From Mycobacterium sp. 852002-51057_SCH5723018 (GTDB lineage: Bacteria > Actinomycetota > Actinomycetes > Mycobacteriales > Mycobacteriaceae), in NCBI RefSeq assembly GCF_001667035.1, contig NZ_LZIR01000025.1, positions 62,001-126,000 on the forward strand: DNA of 64,000 nucleotides. Direction: 5' to 3'. The notes beneath the pieces were generated by a model that was not told the DNA's origin, did no database searches, and saw nothing but the letters and a program-made list of their open reading frames with translations. Shown here in pieces: positions 43,720 to 53,318 of this stretch (position 1 is its first letter; each line of letters opens with the position of its first letter). The translations under genes and the position numbers were made by a program.

Positions 43720-46700
43720 ATGAGTGACGGCGCGGTGCTGCCTCGCGGTGTGCCGGCTCGCGGCGAAACCGTGTCTGAGACCCCACGCGCACGGGTGACG
43801 CGGAATTTCGAACCTGCCGGCACGGTCATCCGCAAAAAAATCCTGGGGGCAGACGCGGAACGCCGCGTTCACCACGAGGTCGCTGTGCTGGGGCGGCTGC
43901 GTGGGGTGACCGGTGTCGCGCAGCTGCTGGATGAGGCGCGCCATCCAGGGTCGATCACGATTGCCGACGCCGGCCACACGAGCTTGGCGCAGGCCGTGAA
44001 GCCCCTCGCGATCGACGACCTGATCGGCCTGGCCGCGGCGCTGGCGAAAGCGGTGGCGGGCATGCACGACCGCGGTGTGCTGCACCGTGACATCTGCCCG
44101 GCCAACATTGTGATCGACTCCCACGGGGCACCGTGCCTGGTGAGTTTCCGCTCGGCCATGGCGTTGGCTGAGGTGCGACCGGAGTTCACCCACCACACCA
44201 ACATTGTCGGCACGCTGGCGTATTTGGCGCCCGAGCAGACCGGACGGACGGGCCGGCCGGTGGATCAGCGCGCCGACTTGTATGCGTTGGGTGCCACGCT
44301 GTACGAGTTGGCCACCGGTGAACCGCCGTTCGGCCGGGACGATCCGTTGCGCCTGACGCATGACCATCTGGCGCGGGTCCCCGCGGCGCCGAGCGACCTC
44401 AATCCCGCCGTGCCACAGCAGCTTTCGTCAATCATCTTGCACCTGTTGGAGAAGGAGCCCGACGACCGCTATCAGTCGGCTGAGGGCTTGCTCTATGACT
44501 TGCAGCAGTTGCGCGCACCCAGCGTCTCGGGAACCGATGCACCGCAGGTCGGCGAGCGGGATTTCCCGCGGCGGCTGCTGCCGCCGTCGCGGCTGGTCGG
44601 GCGCGATGACGAGGTCGCGGCGCTGACTGCGGCGTTCGATGACGCGCTGCGGGGTGGGTGCAGCGGTGTGCTGGTCAGTGGGCCCCCGGGAGTGGGCAAG
44701 ACCGCGTTAGTGGATCAGCTGCGCGCAGTGGTGACCGGCAACGACGGCTGGTTCGTGGTCGGCAAGTTCGACCAGTATCGACGAGACCTGGAGTTCGACG
44801 GCATTTCCCAGGCATTTCGCGCGCTGGGTCGGCTGCTGCTGGCCGAGCCCGAAGACGAGCTGGCCCAGATCCGGGAACGGATGCTCGCAGCGCTCGGTCC
44901 GAACGCGGGTATGGCCGCCGCTGCGGTGCCGGAAATGGCGGCGCTGCTGGGCGTGGCGCCGGAAGCCGGCGATCCACTGACGGCCCAACTCCGGGCCCAG
45001 CGCAGCGCCGTGGACACGCTGCGGGCGGTCGCCTCACCGAAACGGCCGCTGGTGGTGTTCGTCGACGACCTGCAGTGGGCCGGAGCCACCCCCGTTGCGG
45101 TCATCAACCAGGTGTTTGGTGAGCAGGTGGAGGGCCTGCTACTGGTAGCCGCCTACCGCGACGAGTTAGACGCGGCCCATCCGTTGGCCGTGTCGCTGTC
45201 GCGGTGGCGACAACAGCAGCGCGTGACCCACGTCGATCTGCCGAACTTGGCCGGGTCGAGCCTGGCAGCGTTGGTCGCGGAAATCCTGCGTGCCGACCGC
45301 GCCGCCGTCGGCACGCTCGCCGAGCTCATCGAGCCACATACGCGCGGCAATCCTTACGAGACGGTGGAATTGCTCTGCAAGTTACGTCACCAAGGCATGC
45401 TGAGCCCGACCTCGACCGGGTGGCGCTGGGACGAGCCGGTCGTGCGTTCTTTTCTGGCCCGCTCCGGGGTGGCCGAACTCCCGATGGCCCGGTTGGCGGC
45501 TCTGCCCACGTCGTCGCGGGACATCGTTGAGGTGATGGCCTGTCTGGGCGGCCGAGCCGAGGTGAGTGTGCTGGCGGCCGCGACCGCTCAATCGGTCGAC
45601 GTGGTGGAAGAACGCCTGGCACCGGCCCTCGCGGAGAGTGTTTTGGTGGCCGACAGCGGTGCCCATGACATGGTGCGGTTCCGTCACGACCGTATCCGGG
45701 AAACCATCCTGGCCGACGTTGACGACACTCGGCGGCGCAGGACGCACCTGGCACTGGCGCGGCGGTTGGCGGCCACACCGGAGCTGTTCGCCGTCGCCGC
45801 TGAGCAATACCTGCCGGTACTGGACGCAGTCAGCGAGGCAGCGGAGCGGTCTCAGGTGGTGGCGCTGCTGCGCCGCGCCGCTGAACAGGCCGCGGTGGTG
45901 GCGGGGTACAGCCAGGTTCACACACTGCTCGCTGGGGCGCTGCGGGTGGCCGATGCTAGCGATACCGCCACACTGATGGGGTTGCACACCGGCCGCCACG
46001 CCGCACTTTTCTGCCTGGGGCGGCTGGACGAGGCCGACGAGGACTACCGCACCCTGGAGCGGCTGTGCACCGCCTCGCTGCAGCGGCTGGACGCCACCTG
46101 CGTGCAGGTGCTCAGCCTGACGAACAGGAAGCTGTTCGCTGAGGCGATCGAGCTCGGCCTGAACGCGCTACGTGAATTGGGCATCGAAGTACCCGCTGTG
46201 GACCAGCATCTCCCCGCGGTGCTCGATCGCCAGTTCGATTCTCTGTACCGGTGGCTGAATAACAGTGATGTGGCCGATGACGTGGGCCGGCCAGATATCA
46301 CCGACCCGAAACTGCTCGCCGTGGCGCGTCTGCTCAACGCGGTTTTTCCGACAATGTTCTTGGTCGGCGACGCCTTACAGGGGTGGGTCAGCCTGGAAGC
46401 GATACGGATATGGGTCGAGCACGGAACCGCACGCAGCGCGCTGGGGCCGGCCAGCTACAGCGCCTTCGTGACGATCGCGCTGCGGGACGACTATTCCGCG
46501 GCCTACCGGACCTTGCGGCGGTTCGTCACAGTGGGGGAAGCCCGCGGCTATGAGCCCGAAACGTCTCAAGTGCGGTATCTCTTTTCACACCTCAGCTGCT
46601 GGTTTGAGCCGATCGAATTTGGTGTTCAACAAGGAGAGTGGGCCCGACAGGGGCTGGTCGCAGGTGGTGACCTGGCCACGGCCGGCTACGCCTTTCACAC

Positions 46701-48666
46701 CACCGGCGGCCAATTGGATTGCGTGCCCACCCTCAAGACCTACGTCGCCGAAGCGGAGGCGGCGCTGGCCTTCGTGCAGCGTGTCGGCAGCGAACACACC
46801 GGGCAGTGGCTAGCGGCGTACCGACGCTTGGCCGGTGAGCTGCTCGGCGAGGGCTCCGCTCGGGCCGGCCCTGCGGGACCGGGACCCTTGGACGTGACGG
46901 CCGACAGCCCCGTGGCGGTTTTCTTCAGCCACCTCAGCCGCGCCATTGCCGCCGCCATCTTCGACGACGCGGTCGAATCGACGCAGCAAACCGCCGCGGC
47001 GATGCAATTGCTGCCTGCTGTGGTGGGTCTCTATGCGTCCGCGGTGGCTCGGCTGCTGCGGGGGCTCGCGCTGGCACAAGCCGCCAGAAGCGGTAGCGGT
47101 GAGGAGCAGGCCGCTCAGTTGTCTGAGTTGGAGGGCCTGACCCGGTGGCTGGCCGCGCGCGCCGCCGACGCACCGATGAATTTCCTGCATCTGCTGCGGC
47201 TACTAGAAGCCGAGCGAGCGTGGGCGGTAGGTGACTTTCGTGCCGCCGCGCTTGCCTTCGATGCGGCACGCAGCCAAGCGGCCGCGCGGCAGCGTCCATG
47301 GCATCAGGCCCTTATCGCCGAACGAGCCGCCCGCTTCTACTTGGCGCACGGCCTTCAGCAGGCGGGTTTCGAACTTCTGGCCCAGGCCCGCCAGGCGTAT
47401 CTGTCGTGGGGTGCGACCGCTAAGGCCGATCACCTGGACTGGGCCTATCCGGCGCTGCGGCCAGAGGTCGATGTAGCTGGCGGAGACGACGCCCAGTCTG
47501 GCGCTTTCCGTCGGCAGGACCCCGGGGTTACCACGGGAACAATCGACTTGCTTGGGATCCTGTCCGCATCGCGGGCGCTGAGCTCCGAAACGAGCATCGA
47601 GCGGCTGCACGCCCGGGTCGTCGAGGTCCTCCAGGCGATGACTGGCGCCACCGGCGTACGGCTGCTGATTTGGAGCGACCACCACCAAGACTGGCTCCTG
47701 CCGACCGCAGCGGGCACAACCACCCTCCTCAGCGGCACCGGTCACCAGGACGCCGTGCCAATGTCGGCGCTTCGCTTCGTCCAGCGGGCACCTGAACCAC
47801 TGGTGGTCACGGACGCCACCACCGATGACCGCTTTGCGCGCGACTCCTACTTCGCCGACGTCGATCGCTGCTCACTGCTGGTACTGCCAATCCTCGGCCG
47901 CGGCCGGCTGCGGGCGGTGTTGCTACTCGAAAATCGCTTGATCCGCGGGGCATTCACCGCTGAGCGTCTCGACGCGGTCAAGCTGATCGCCGGCCAGCTA
48001 GCGGTCTCGCTCGACAACGCCCAGCTGTACATGGAACTTGCCGCGTCGCGGGCGCGGATCGTCGCCGCCGCCGACCAGGCCCGCCGCCGCATCGAACGCG
48101 ACCTGCACGACGGCGCCCAACAGCAGCTCGTCTCGCTGGCGATGCAGTTGCGCATGATGCATGAGGAGGCAGCCCTGGAGGCCGATGACCTCCGCATACA
48201 ACTCGACCGCGCTGCAACTCAAGCAAACGGCGCACTGGATCTGCTGCGAGATCTGTCGCGCGGGATTCACCCGGCCGTCCTGACGAAAGGCGGCCTGCGC
48301 CCGGCCTTGCACGCACTAATCCGGCGCTCGCCGATCCCCGTTCAGCTCGAGCTGGATGTCAACAATCGGCTGCCCGATCCGATCGAGACCAGCGCGTACT
48401 ACATCGTCGCCGAGGCATTGACCAACGCGGCCAAGCACTCGCGCGCCTCGGCCGTCACGCTCACCGTCGACGAACAGCCCGCCGGATTCCTGCGCCTGGA
48501 GGTCTGCGACGACGGCATCGGAGGCGCCGACTTCACCCGCGGCACCGGCCTGGTCGGCCTCAAGGACCGTGCAGAGGCACTCGGCGGCCACATCAACTTG
48601 CGAAGCGCTCACGGAGACGGAACGACCCTGCATGTCGAGCTCCCGCTCACCCGGGCTAGCGCCTAG
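43720..48666 (+). CDS. Giant kinase-like/AAA/GAF/histidine kinase fusion (PknK-like head)
   Basis: The protein has 1648 aa. Residues about 20-270 form a Ser/Thr-kinase-like domain with HRDICPANIVID; the DFG position reads VSFRSA, so the metal-binding Asp is lost and the head may be a pseudokinase. GTLAYLAPEQTGRTGRPVDQ and RADLYALGATLYEL follow. An AAA ATPase has GPPGVGKTALV near residue 321 and LVVFVDDLQWAG. A long helical region, a GAF domain (about 1280-1425), HisKA_3 (RDLHDGAQQQL, His near 1462) and an ATPase domain (TNAAKHS, DDGIGGADF) complete it. This order is known from multidomain sensor kinases. ATG 43720 follows GTGAGGTGCGCG. The HisKA_3 block closely matches the other three kinases here. 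Confidence 0.9.
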   Translation: MSDGAVLPRGVPARGETVSETPRARVTRNFEPAGTVIRKKILGADAERRVHHEVAVLGRLRGVTGVAQLLDEARHPGSITIADAGHTSLAQAVKPLAIDDLIGLAAALAKAVAGMHDRGVLHRDICPANIVIDSHGAPCLVSFRSAMALAEVRPEFTHHTNIVGTLAYLAPEQTGRTGRPVDQRADLYALGATLYELATGEPPFGRDDPLRLTHDHLARVPAAPSDLNPAVPQQLSSIILHLLEKEPDDRYQSAEGLLYDLQQLRAPSVSGTDAPQVGERDFPRRLLPPSRLVGRDDEVAALTAAFDDALRGGCSGVLVSGPPGVGKTALVDQLRAVVTGNDGWFVVGKFDQYRRDLEFDGISQAFRALGRLLLAEPEDELAQIRERMLAALGPNAGMAAAAVPEMAALLGVAPEAGDPLTAQLRAQRSAVDTLRAVASPKRPLVVFVDDLQWAGATPVAVINQVFGEQVEGLLLVAAYRDELDAAHPLAVSLSRWRQQQRVTHVDLPNLAGSSLAALVAEILRADRAAVGTLAELIEPHTRGNPYETVELLCKLRHQGMLSPTSTGWRWDEPVVRSFLARSGVAELPMARLAALPTSSRDIVEVMACLGGRAEVSVLAAATAQSVDVVEERLAPALAESVLVADSGAHDMVRFRHDRIRETILADVDDTRRRRTHLALARRLAATPELFAVAAEQYLPVLDAVSEAAERSQVVALLRRAAEQAAVVAGYSQVHTLLAGALRVADASDTATLMGLHTGRHAALFCLGRLDEADEDYRTLERLCTASLQRLDATCVQVLSLTNRKLFAEAIELGLNALRELGIEVPAVDQHLPAVLDRQFDSLYRWLNNSDVADDVGRPDITDPKLLAVARLLNAVFPTMFLVGDALQGWVSLEAIRIWVEHGTARSALGPASYSAFVTIALRDDYSAAYRTLRRFVTVGEARGYEPETSQVRYLFSHLSCWFEPIEFGVQQGEWARQGLVAGGDLATAGYAFHTTGGQLDCVPTLKTYVAEAEAALAFVQRVGSEHTGQWLAAYRRLAGELLGEGSARAGPAGPGPLDVTADSPVAVFFSHLSRAIAAAIFDDAVESTQQTAAAMQLLPAVVGLYASAVARLLRGLALAQAARSGSGEEQAAQLSELEGLTRWLAARAADAPMNFLHLLRLLEAERAWAVGDFRAAALAFDAARSQAAARQRPWHQALIAERAARFYLAHGLQQAGFELLAQARQAYLSWGATAKADHLDWAYPALRPEVDVAGGDDAQSGAFRRQDPGVTTGTIDLLGILSASRALSSETSIERLHARVVEVLQAMTGATGVRLLIWSDHHQDWLLPTAAGTTTLLSGTGHQDAVPMSALRFVQRAPEPLVVTDATTDDRFARDSYFADVDRCSLLVLPILGRGRLRAVLLLENRLIRGAFTAERLDAVKLIAGQLAVSLDNAQLYMELAASRARIVAAADQARRRIERDLHDGAQQQLVSLAMQLRMMHEEAALEADDLRIQLDRAATQANGALDLLRDLSRGIHPAVLTKGGLRPALHALIRRSPIPVQLELDVNNRLPDPIETSAYYIVAEALTNAAKHSRASAVTLTVDEQPAGFLRLEVCDDGIGGADFTRGTGLVGLKDRAEALGGHINLRSAHGDGTTLHVELPLTRASA

Positions 48667-48682
48667 CCAGCCTCCCGGGCCC

Positions 48683-48725
48683 TACCTGCTAGCCGGTATT
48701 CGGTGTTGAAGCCAGCTGCGATGTG
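48683..48725 (+). promoter_or_regulatory. Weak dyad module D upstream of a sensor kinase
   Basis: TACCTGCTAGCCGGTA (48683-48698) is a near-perfect dyad of the module type. At the 24-base position the block is GCGATGTG, which matches GTAACGAC poorly. It lies about 220 bases before the kinase at 48909, in a gap with no other gene. It could be a regulator-binding site without the second element. Confidence 0.4.
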
Positions 48726-48908
48726 ATGTGGTGCACGCACGCGAAGACTTTATTGATGGACCCGGCTGGCCGATGCACCGAGATCAATGGTCGGCAGTCC
48801 GCCTCGCGGCAATGTGAAGCGGCTGACGTGTTTTTACCGTCGGCGCAGCACCGCACTGCTTGTGCAAGTTTCCGAGGCCGTTGGATCGATCGCTAAGCCA
48901 GACGCGCA

Positions 48909-50531
48909 GTGACAGACCTTCAACTCCCGGAAGCCGCTGGAACCGGTACGGATCGAGGTCAATATGCGAAATCACCGTACGATTGGCCGATCAGTCGTCG
49001 AAGGCAGACTCGGTATCACCCGCCGCACGGATACCAACCACCGCTGACGACGCCCACCGGCCGGCCGCTTTGGCTCGGAATAGTGGTCGCCGCGGTGTTG
49101 ATTGTGACCGAGAGCCTCCTCGTGCAGCTGCTCGGCTCCGTCTCGCCGAACAACATCTTCGGAATGGTGTATCTCCTTGGTGTCCTTGTCATCTCAGCTG
49201 GCTGGGATATAGGGCTAGCGGTAATCACAACCTTCGTCAGCGCCGTGGTGTATCTGGAAATCCACCTCGACGTCGACGGTGGCTGGCTGCCGGAAAGACC
49301 CGTAGAGCTGCTCCCGCTTGCCTTATTCGTGCCCATCGGCTTACTGGCCAACGTGCTGGCGGGTCGCGCTCGACTGCGCGCGCTGGCAGCGAGGCACGCG
49401 GCTGATCAGGTCAGCGAGTTGGCGGAACGGCAGGCCGCCCTGCGCCGGGTGGCGACGCTGGTTGCCCGCGGTGTTTCCCCGTCTGCGGTCTTCACCGCGG
49501 TTGCCGACGAGGTGGCCTACGCGCTGCGGGTGGAGAACTGCGTGTTGGTGCGCTACCTGGGGAATGACTCGTGCGAGCTGGTCGCGGCCCACGATGAGGC
49601 TCGATTGGCGGAGATTCCAGTCGGCGCACGGTATCCCCTGGATGGCGACAACGTCGCGGCGATGGTGTTACGCAGAGGCACGACGGCGAGGATGGACAGC
49701 CACGAGCATGCCACCGGGCCGATTGCCGCAGCGGTGCACGATATCGGCGGTCGTTCGGCGGTGGGCGCGCCCATACACGTTGACGGTCGACTGTGGGGAG
49801 CGGCGGTCATCGCCTCCTCTGTGCTTGAACCCCAGGACCCCCATACCGAAGCACGGCTGGCGGATTTCGCCGAGCTCGTCGCGACCGCTGTCGCCAATGC
49901 CCAAGCGCGCGACGAGCTGATTGCCTCGCGAGCACGCATCGTTGCCGCCGGCGACGAGGCTAGGCGCCGCATCGAACGTGACCTGCACGACGGCGCCCAG
50001 CAACGCCTTGTCACGCTGACGATGCACGTTCGGTCCCTTGAGGCCGACCTGCCCGACGATAGCGATCTGAAGTCCGAAATCGCGGTGGTGGCTGAGGAAC
50101 TCGCTGCGGCAAGCGAAGAACTGCGGCAGTTCTCCCACGGTATCCATCCGGCGGTCCTGTCCAATGCGGGCCTACGCCCCGCGCTGCGGGCCCTGTGCCG
50201 CCGTGCCGCCATGCCCGTCGAGTTGAGCGTCAACATTGATCGACGATTGCCCGAGTCGGTCGAGGTGGCCGCGTATTACGTTGTGGCAGAAGCGTTGACC
50301 AACGCCACCAAGCATGCGCGCGCATCGCTGGTCACCGTCATCGTGGACGCCGATGATCTGCGTGTGCGTCTCACGGTGGCAGACGATGGTGTCGGCGGCG
50401 CGAATCCCCGTGGATCCGGACTTCTCGGCCTGAAGGACCGCGTGGAAGCGCTCGGCGGCCGAATGGAGCTCACCAGCCGTGACGGCGAGGGCACCGCGCT
50501 TACGGCCGAAATCCCGCGCAAAGCAGCATGA
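48909..50531 (+). CDS. Membrane-bound GAF sensor histidine kinase
   Basis: This 540-aa kinase has an N-terminal membrane region of about four helices at residues 55-150 (KdpD/DUF4118-like). A GAF domain (about 175-335) matches those of the 1260-aa kinase; compare LRRVATLVARGVSPSAVFTAV and TARMDSHEHATGP. The HisKA_3 His is in IERDLHDGAQQRL near residue 359, and the ATPase domain has TNATKHA, ADDGVGG and GLLGLKDRVEALGG. GTG 48909 has no convincing ribosome site, so the start may be leaderless. It probably phosphorylates a NarL-type regulator. Confidence 0.9.
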   Translation: MTDLQLPEAAGTGTDRGQYAKSPYDWPISRRRQTRYHPPHGYQPPLTTPTGRPLWLGIVVAAVLIVTESLLVQLLGSVSPNNIFGMVYLLGVLVISAGWDIGLAVITTFVSAVVYLEIHLDVDGGWLPERPVELLPLALFVPIGLLANVLAGRARLRALAARHAADQVSELAERQAALRRVATLVARGVSPSAVFTAVADEVAYALRVENCVLVRYLGNDSCELVAAHDEARLAEIPVGARYPLDGDNVAAMVLRRGTTARMDSHEHATGPIAAAVHDIGGRSAVGAPIHVDGRLWGAAVIASSVLEPQDPHTEARLADFAELVATAVANAQARDELIASRARIVAAGDEARRRIERDLHDGAQQRLVTLTMHVRSLEADLPDDSDLKSEIAVVAEELAAASEELRQFSHGIHPAVLSNAGLRPALRALCRRAAMPVELSVNIDRRLPESVEVAAYYVVAEALTNATKHARASLVTVIVDADDLRVRLTVADDGVGGANPRGSGLLGLKDRVEALGGRMELTSRDGEGTALTAEIPRKAA

Positions 50532-50534
50532 CCG

Positions 50535-50558
50535 CCTTTCCGCCATTCGGCGGCAAGG
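50535..50558. terminator. Hairpin between sensor kinase and protease genes
   Basis: CCTT-CCGCC, a loop ATTC and GGCGG-AAGG pair with a single mismatch, right between two convergent stop codons. It is a likely bidirectional terminator. Confidence 0.6.
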
Positions 50559-51779
50559 TTATTGACGACCTCGGTCGCTGCCGAGGTTGACTTGCACGGT
50601 CCTTGGGTTACCGGAACTGTCGGTGAATACCAGGCTCACCCGGGTGCCGGGCTCCATGGACTGCACCGCGGCGAGAAGGGCGTCTCCGCTTCCGATCCGT
50701 TGGTCATTGATCTTGGTTACTTGCGCGCCGGCAGTCAGCCCGGCCGCCTCAGCCGGGCTTCCGCTTTCCACGCCGATGACCTTGGCGCCATACGGATCTG
50801 CGCCGCTGCTCACCTGTGCTCCCAGCCAGGCGTGCGATGCGCGGCCGGTGGCGAGGAGTTCAGCCGCGATGCGCTCGGCGTGATCGACGGGAATGGCGAA
50901 TCCCAGGCCGATCGATCCGTGCTCGGTGCTGTTGGAGTCGTCGGCGCTGGCCACCACCGACTCCGCCGCGTTGACGCCGACGAGCTCGCCGTTTGTGTCA
51001 ACGAGTGCGCCGCCCGAATTGCCGGGATTGATCGCAGCGTCGGTTTGGATGGCGTAAAACGCGGTTCGGTTGTCGGCGCCGGTTGTGGGACATACCAGAC
51101 GATTGAGGGCGCTGATGATTCCGACGGTGACGGTGCCCCGCAGACCCAGCGGAGATCCCACCGCCGCCACTGGCTGACCGACGCGAAGGTTGGCCGAGGA
51201 GCCGATGGGCACTGGCGTTAGGCCCGAAACGTTCTGAGCCCGGACAATCGCGACATCGCTCTGCGGGTCGGCGGCGATCACATCCGCTGGGGCAGAGCGG
51301 CCGTCGTTGAAGGTCGCTTCGACCCGCGCCGGCGCGTGCCCCCCGGCACCCATCCCCGCCACGACATGGTTGTTGGTCATGATCACCCCGTCGGGCGTGA
51401 GGATGATTCCCGACGCCGAGAGCGAGCGCTTGCCGTCGCTGATTTCCAGCGTCACGACGCTGGGTAGCACTTTTGCTGCCACCTGCTCAACCCAGGAGGT
51501 GCCGCTGTAGGCCGGGGGAAGCGTGCGGGCGGACTCAGACATAAAAAGTGATCGATCGACGGCAGCGTAGTGAGAAACGAGAACGACGACAACACCGATG
51601 ACTCCGGCGATCGCGGCCGCACCCAAATTGCACAACATGAACGATGCAGCGCCAGCCGTTGACAGCCGCTGCGCGGTCACCGGGATCGCCCGGTGAGATG
51701 AGCGCGGACCGGCGGAATGCCGATCATCTTGCTGGTTGTAGGGAGTCGCCGTTACGCCGCAGCGGGGGCCATCTGACAT
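50559..51779 (-). CDS. HtrA/DegP-type membrane-anchored serine protease with PDZ domain
   Basis: This 406-aa protease has one membrane segment (about residues 50-70). The trypsin-fold catalytic triad is His in VIMTNNHVVAG, Asp in PQSDVAIVRA and Ser in INPGNSGGALVD. A C-terminal PDZ domain (about 310-400: GVESGSPAEAAGL, GTRVSLVF) follows. The catalytic part faces outside the cytoplasm. It resembles mycobacterial PepA/PepD/HtrA envelope-quality proteases. A SigH-like sigma factor and a response regulator lie immediately upstream, suggesting a stress-response setting. Dyad module E precedes it. Confidence 0.9.
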   Translation of the reverse strand: MSDGPRCGVTATPYNQQDDRHSAGPRSSHRAIPVTAQRLSTAGAASFMLCNLGAAAIAGVIGVVVVLVSHYAAVDRSLFMSESARTLPPAYSGTSWVEQVAAKVLPSVVTLEISDGKRSLSASGIILTPDGVIMTNNHVVAGMGAGGHAPARVEATFNDGRSAPADVIAADPQSDVAIVRAQNVSGLTPVPIGSSANLRVGQPVAAVGSPLGLRGTVTVGIISALNRLVCPTTGADNRTAFYAIQTDAAINPGNSGGALVDTNGELVGVNAAESVVASADDSNSTEHGSIGLGFAIPVDHAERIAAELLATGRASHAWLGAQVSSGADPYGAKVIGVESGSPAEAAGLTAGAQVTKINDQRIGSGDALLAAVQSMEPGTRVSLVFTDSSGNPRTVQVNLGSDRGRQ

Positions 51780-51880
51780 GTACTTCTCTCGCTTACTTCG
51801 TCGGCTGTCGTCGGGAATCCGCCTCAGCTACGTGCTATCAAGAGCGGCTTACGCTTAGAATCGTCCGGTCGCATACGGAA

Positions 51881-51952
51881 GTCATTGGCGGCAACGCGAG
51901 TTCACATACCGGGCTAGCAGGAATTCCGCTCAGCCTTAATGACGAAGTGTCA
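51881..51952 (-). promoter_or_regulatory. Dyad module E upstream of the HtrA-type protease
   Basis: On the minus strand, TGACACTTCGTCA (51952-51940) is followed by TTCCTGCTAGCCCGGTA. CCAATGAC (51888-51881) begins 24 bases after the GCTAGC core (51918-51913). It lies about 100 bases before the protease ATG. It is less conserved than modules A and B but keeps order, direction and spacing. Confidence 0.5.
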
Positions 51953-52017
51953 GAAATGAGCTGGGCCGCGGGCGCGTTTCGGCGCTCGAAGGTCCCGCGC
52001 CCAGCAAGGTGATTGGC

Positions 52018-52416
52018 TTAAGATCGGCGCCGTTGTCCGGCTAGCCCCAGCACGTCGCGGATCGCGCTGCCCGACAGGGCGGACTTGGGAATGAAGGCCA
52101 AAGCGGGACTGGCGGCGACCAATTCGGCGAAGTCCTCCTCGGCGTGCGTGGAGATCAAGATCGTCGGCACCGCGGCGTCCGATCCTCCGTTTCGGTGCAG
52201 CTTTTCCACCACGTCGAAACCGCTCTCCTCGCCGAGGTCGATATCGACGAGCGTCACGTCGGGCCGCAATTCCTTCACACACTGCAGCCCCTCTGCGGAC
52301 GAGGTGGCCACCGCCACCACGCTGATGCCCTGATGCTCGAGCAACCGTGCCGCGGCATCGAGGAAGTCGCGGTTGTCATCGAGTATCACGCAGCGCGTGC
52401 GGTTAGGAGGGCTCAC
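52018..52416 (-). CDS. Single-domain response regulator
   Basis: This 132-aa stand-alone receiver domain has the acidic pair in CVILDDNRDFL, the phospho-accepting Asp in DVTLVDIDLGEESGFDV, a Thr/Ser in TILISTHAEED and the Lys in AFIPKSAL. There is no output domain, so it acts as a phosphate shuttle, sink or protein-binding switch. GTG 52416 gives the minimal complete domain; the frame is open further up in Arg/Pro-rich sequence. A GCTAGC dyad-like element (GCTAGCAGGAATC) lies near 52452. It is divergent from the sigma factor gene. Confidence 0.82.
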   Translation of the reverse strand: MSPPNRTRCVILDDNRDFLDAAARLLEHQGISVVAVATSSAEGLQCVKELRPDVTLVDIDLGEESGFDVVEKLHRNGGSDAAVPTILISTHAEEDFAELVAASPALAFIPKSALSGSAIRDVLGLAGQRRRS

Positions 52417-52677
52417 TAGTTCAGTTTGGAGTAGGAGTGGATCGATCGCATGGAAGCTAGCAGGAATCTGCGGCGAGTCGGGAAGAATTGCCGCAACGCG
52501 CGGCGTGGCGCCGGGCCGGGCCGGGCCGCCTACTCCCGCTAGCCGGGAGGCGCGGACTGCAGCAGACCGGAACCCTCGACGGTTGCCAGCGGTGCAGACG
52601 TGGGACGGTCCGGCACGCAACGGTAAAGGCATGGAACCGGACAGGCGCCGTCAGCGCGAAACGTCGAGAGGTGCATT

Positions 52678-53286
52678 ATGACCCTGCCAGTGGAATCGCC
52701 CGCCCGCCTGGACTCCACGGCTGGGTTCGAACGTCAGGTCGCCCCTGCGTTGGGGGACTTATACCGACAGGCACGGCGGCTGACCGATCAGCACGCCGAC
52801 GCGGAAGATCTGGTACAAGAGACGCTGGCAAAAGCCTTCGCCGGCTTTGACTCCTTCCGACCCGACAGCAACATCCACGCGTGGCTCTACCGGATCCTGC
52901 TCAACACCCACATCAGCCACTGCCGCAAAACGAAGCGGCGCCCGACGCATGATTTGGCGCAGCACATCACCGATGTGCAACTCATGAAGAATGCTGCCCA
53001 TTCGGCGTGGGGTCTGCCCTCAGCGGAGGAACAGGCGCTGAAAGGCTTTGGCGACCAAGACGTCAGGGCCGCGATGCGCGCCTTGCCCGAGCAGTTCCGC
53101 ACCACGGTGTACTACGCGGACATCGAGGGGCTGCGATGCAAGGAGATCGCCGCAGTGATGAACGCGCCGATCGGAACCGTGGTCTCGCGCCTCCATCGCG
53201 GGCGGCGCCGACTGCGCCTGCTCCTCGCCGAGGCGCGCCGTTGCGCGGGCTATGCCGCCTCGCAGGACCTCGCGCGGACGGCCTGA
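52678..53286 (+). CDS. ECF sigma factor, SigH/SigR-like
   Basis: This 202-aa ECF sigma factor has region 2 with LYRQARRLTDQHADAEDLVQ and TLAKAFAGFDSFRP, followed by AWLYRILLNTHI. Region 4 has ALPEQFRTTVYYADIEGL and KEIAAVMNAPIGTVVSRLHR. The ordering and ITDVQLMKNAAHS linker are those of SigH/SigR, which respond to oxidative and heat stress. SigH genes are normally followed by a zinc anti-sigma factor (RshA/RsrA); none is present, since the next gene is on the other strand 33 bases away. The single-domain response regulator or a kinase may control it instead (inference). An imperfect CTCCCGCTAGCCGGGAG dyad lies near 52533. Confidence 0.88.
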   Translation: MTLPVESPARLDSTAGFERQVAPALGDLYRQARRLTDQHADAEDLVQETLAKAFAGFDSFRPDSNIHAWLYRILLNTHISHCRKTKRRPTHDLAQHITDVQLMKNAAHSAWGLPSAEEQALKGFGDQDVRAAMRALPEQFRTTVYYADIEGLRCKEIAAVMNAPIGTVVSRLHRGRRRLRLLLAEARRCAGYAASQDLARTA

Positions 53287-53318
53287 GGCCAAACCCGGAT
53301 ACACGCTCGTGTCGATTG

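Noticed and set aside
52448-52550. Dyad-like GCTAGC elements before the receiver and sigma-factor genes
   Set aside because: Both have the core hexamer, but neither shows the second block at the fixed spacing, so they are not counted as modules.
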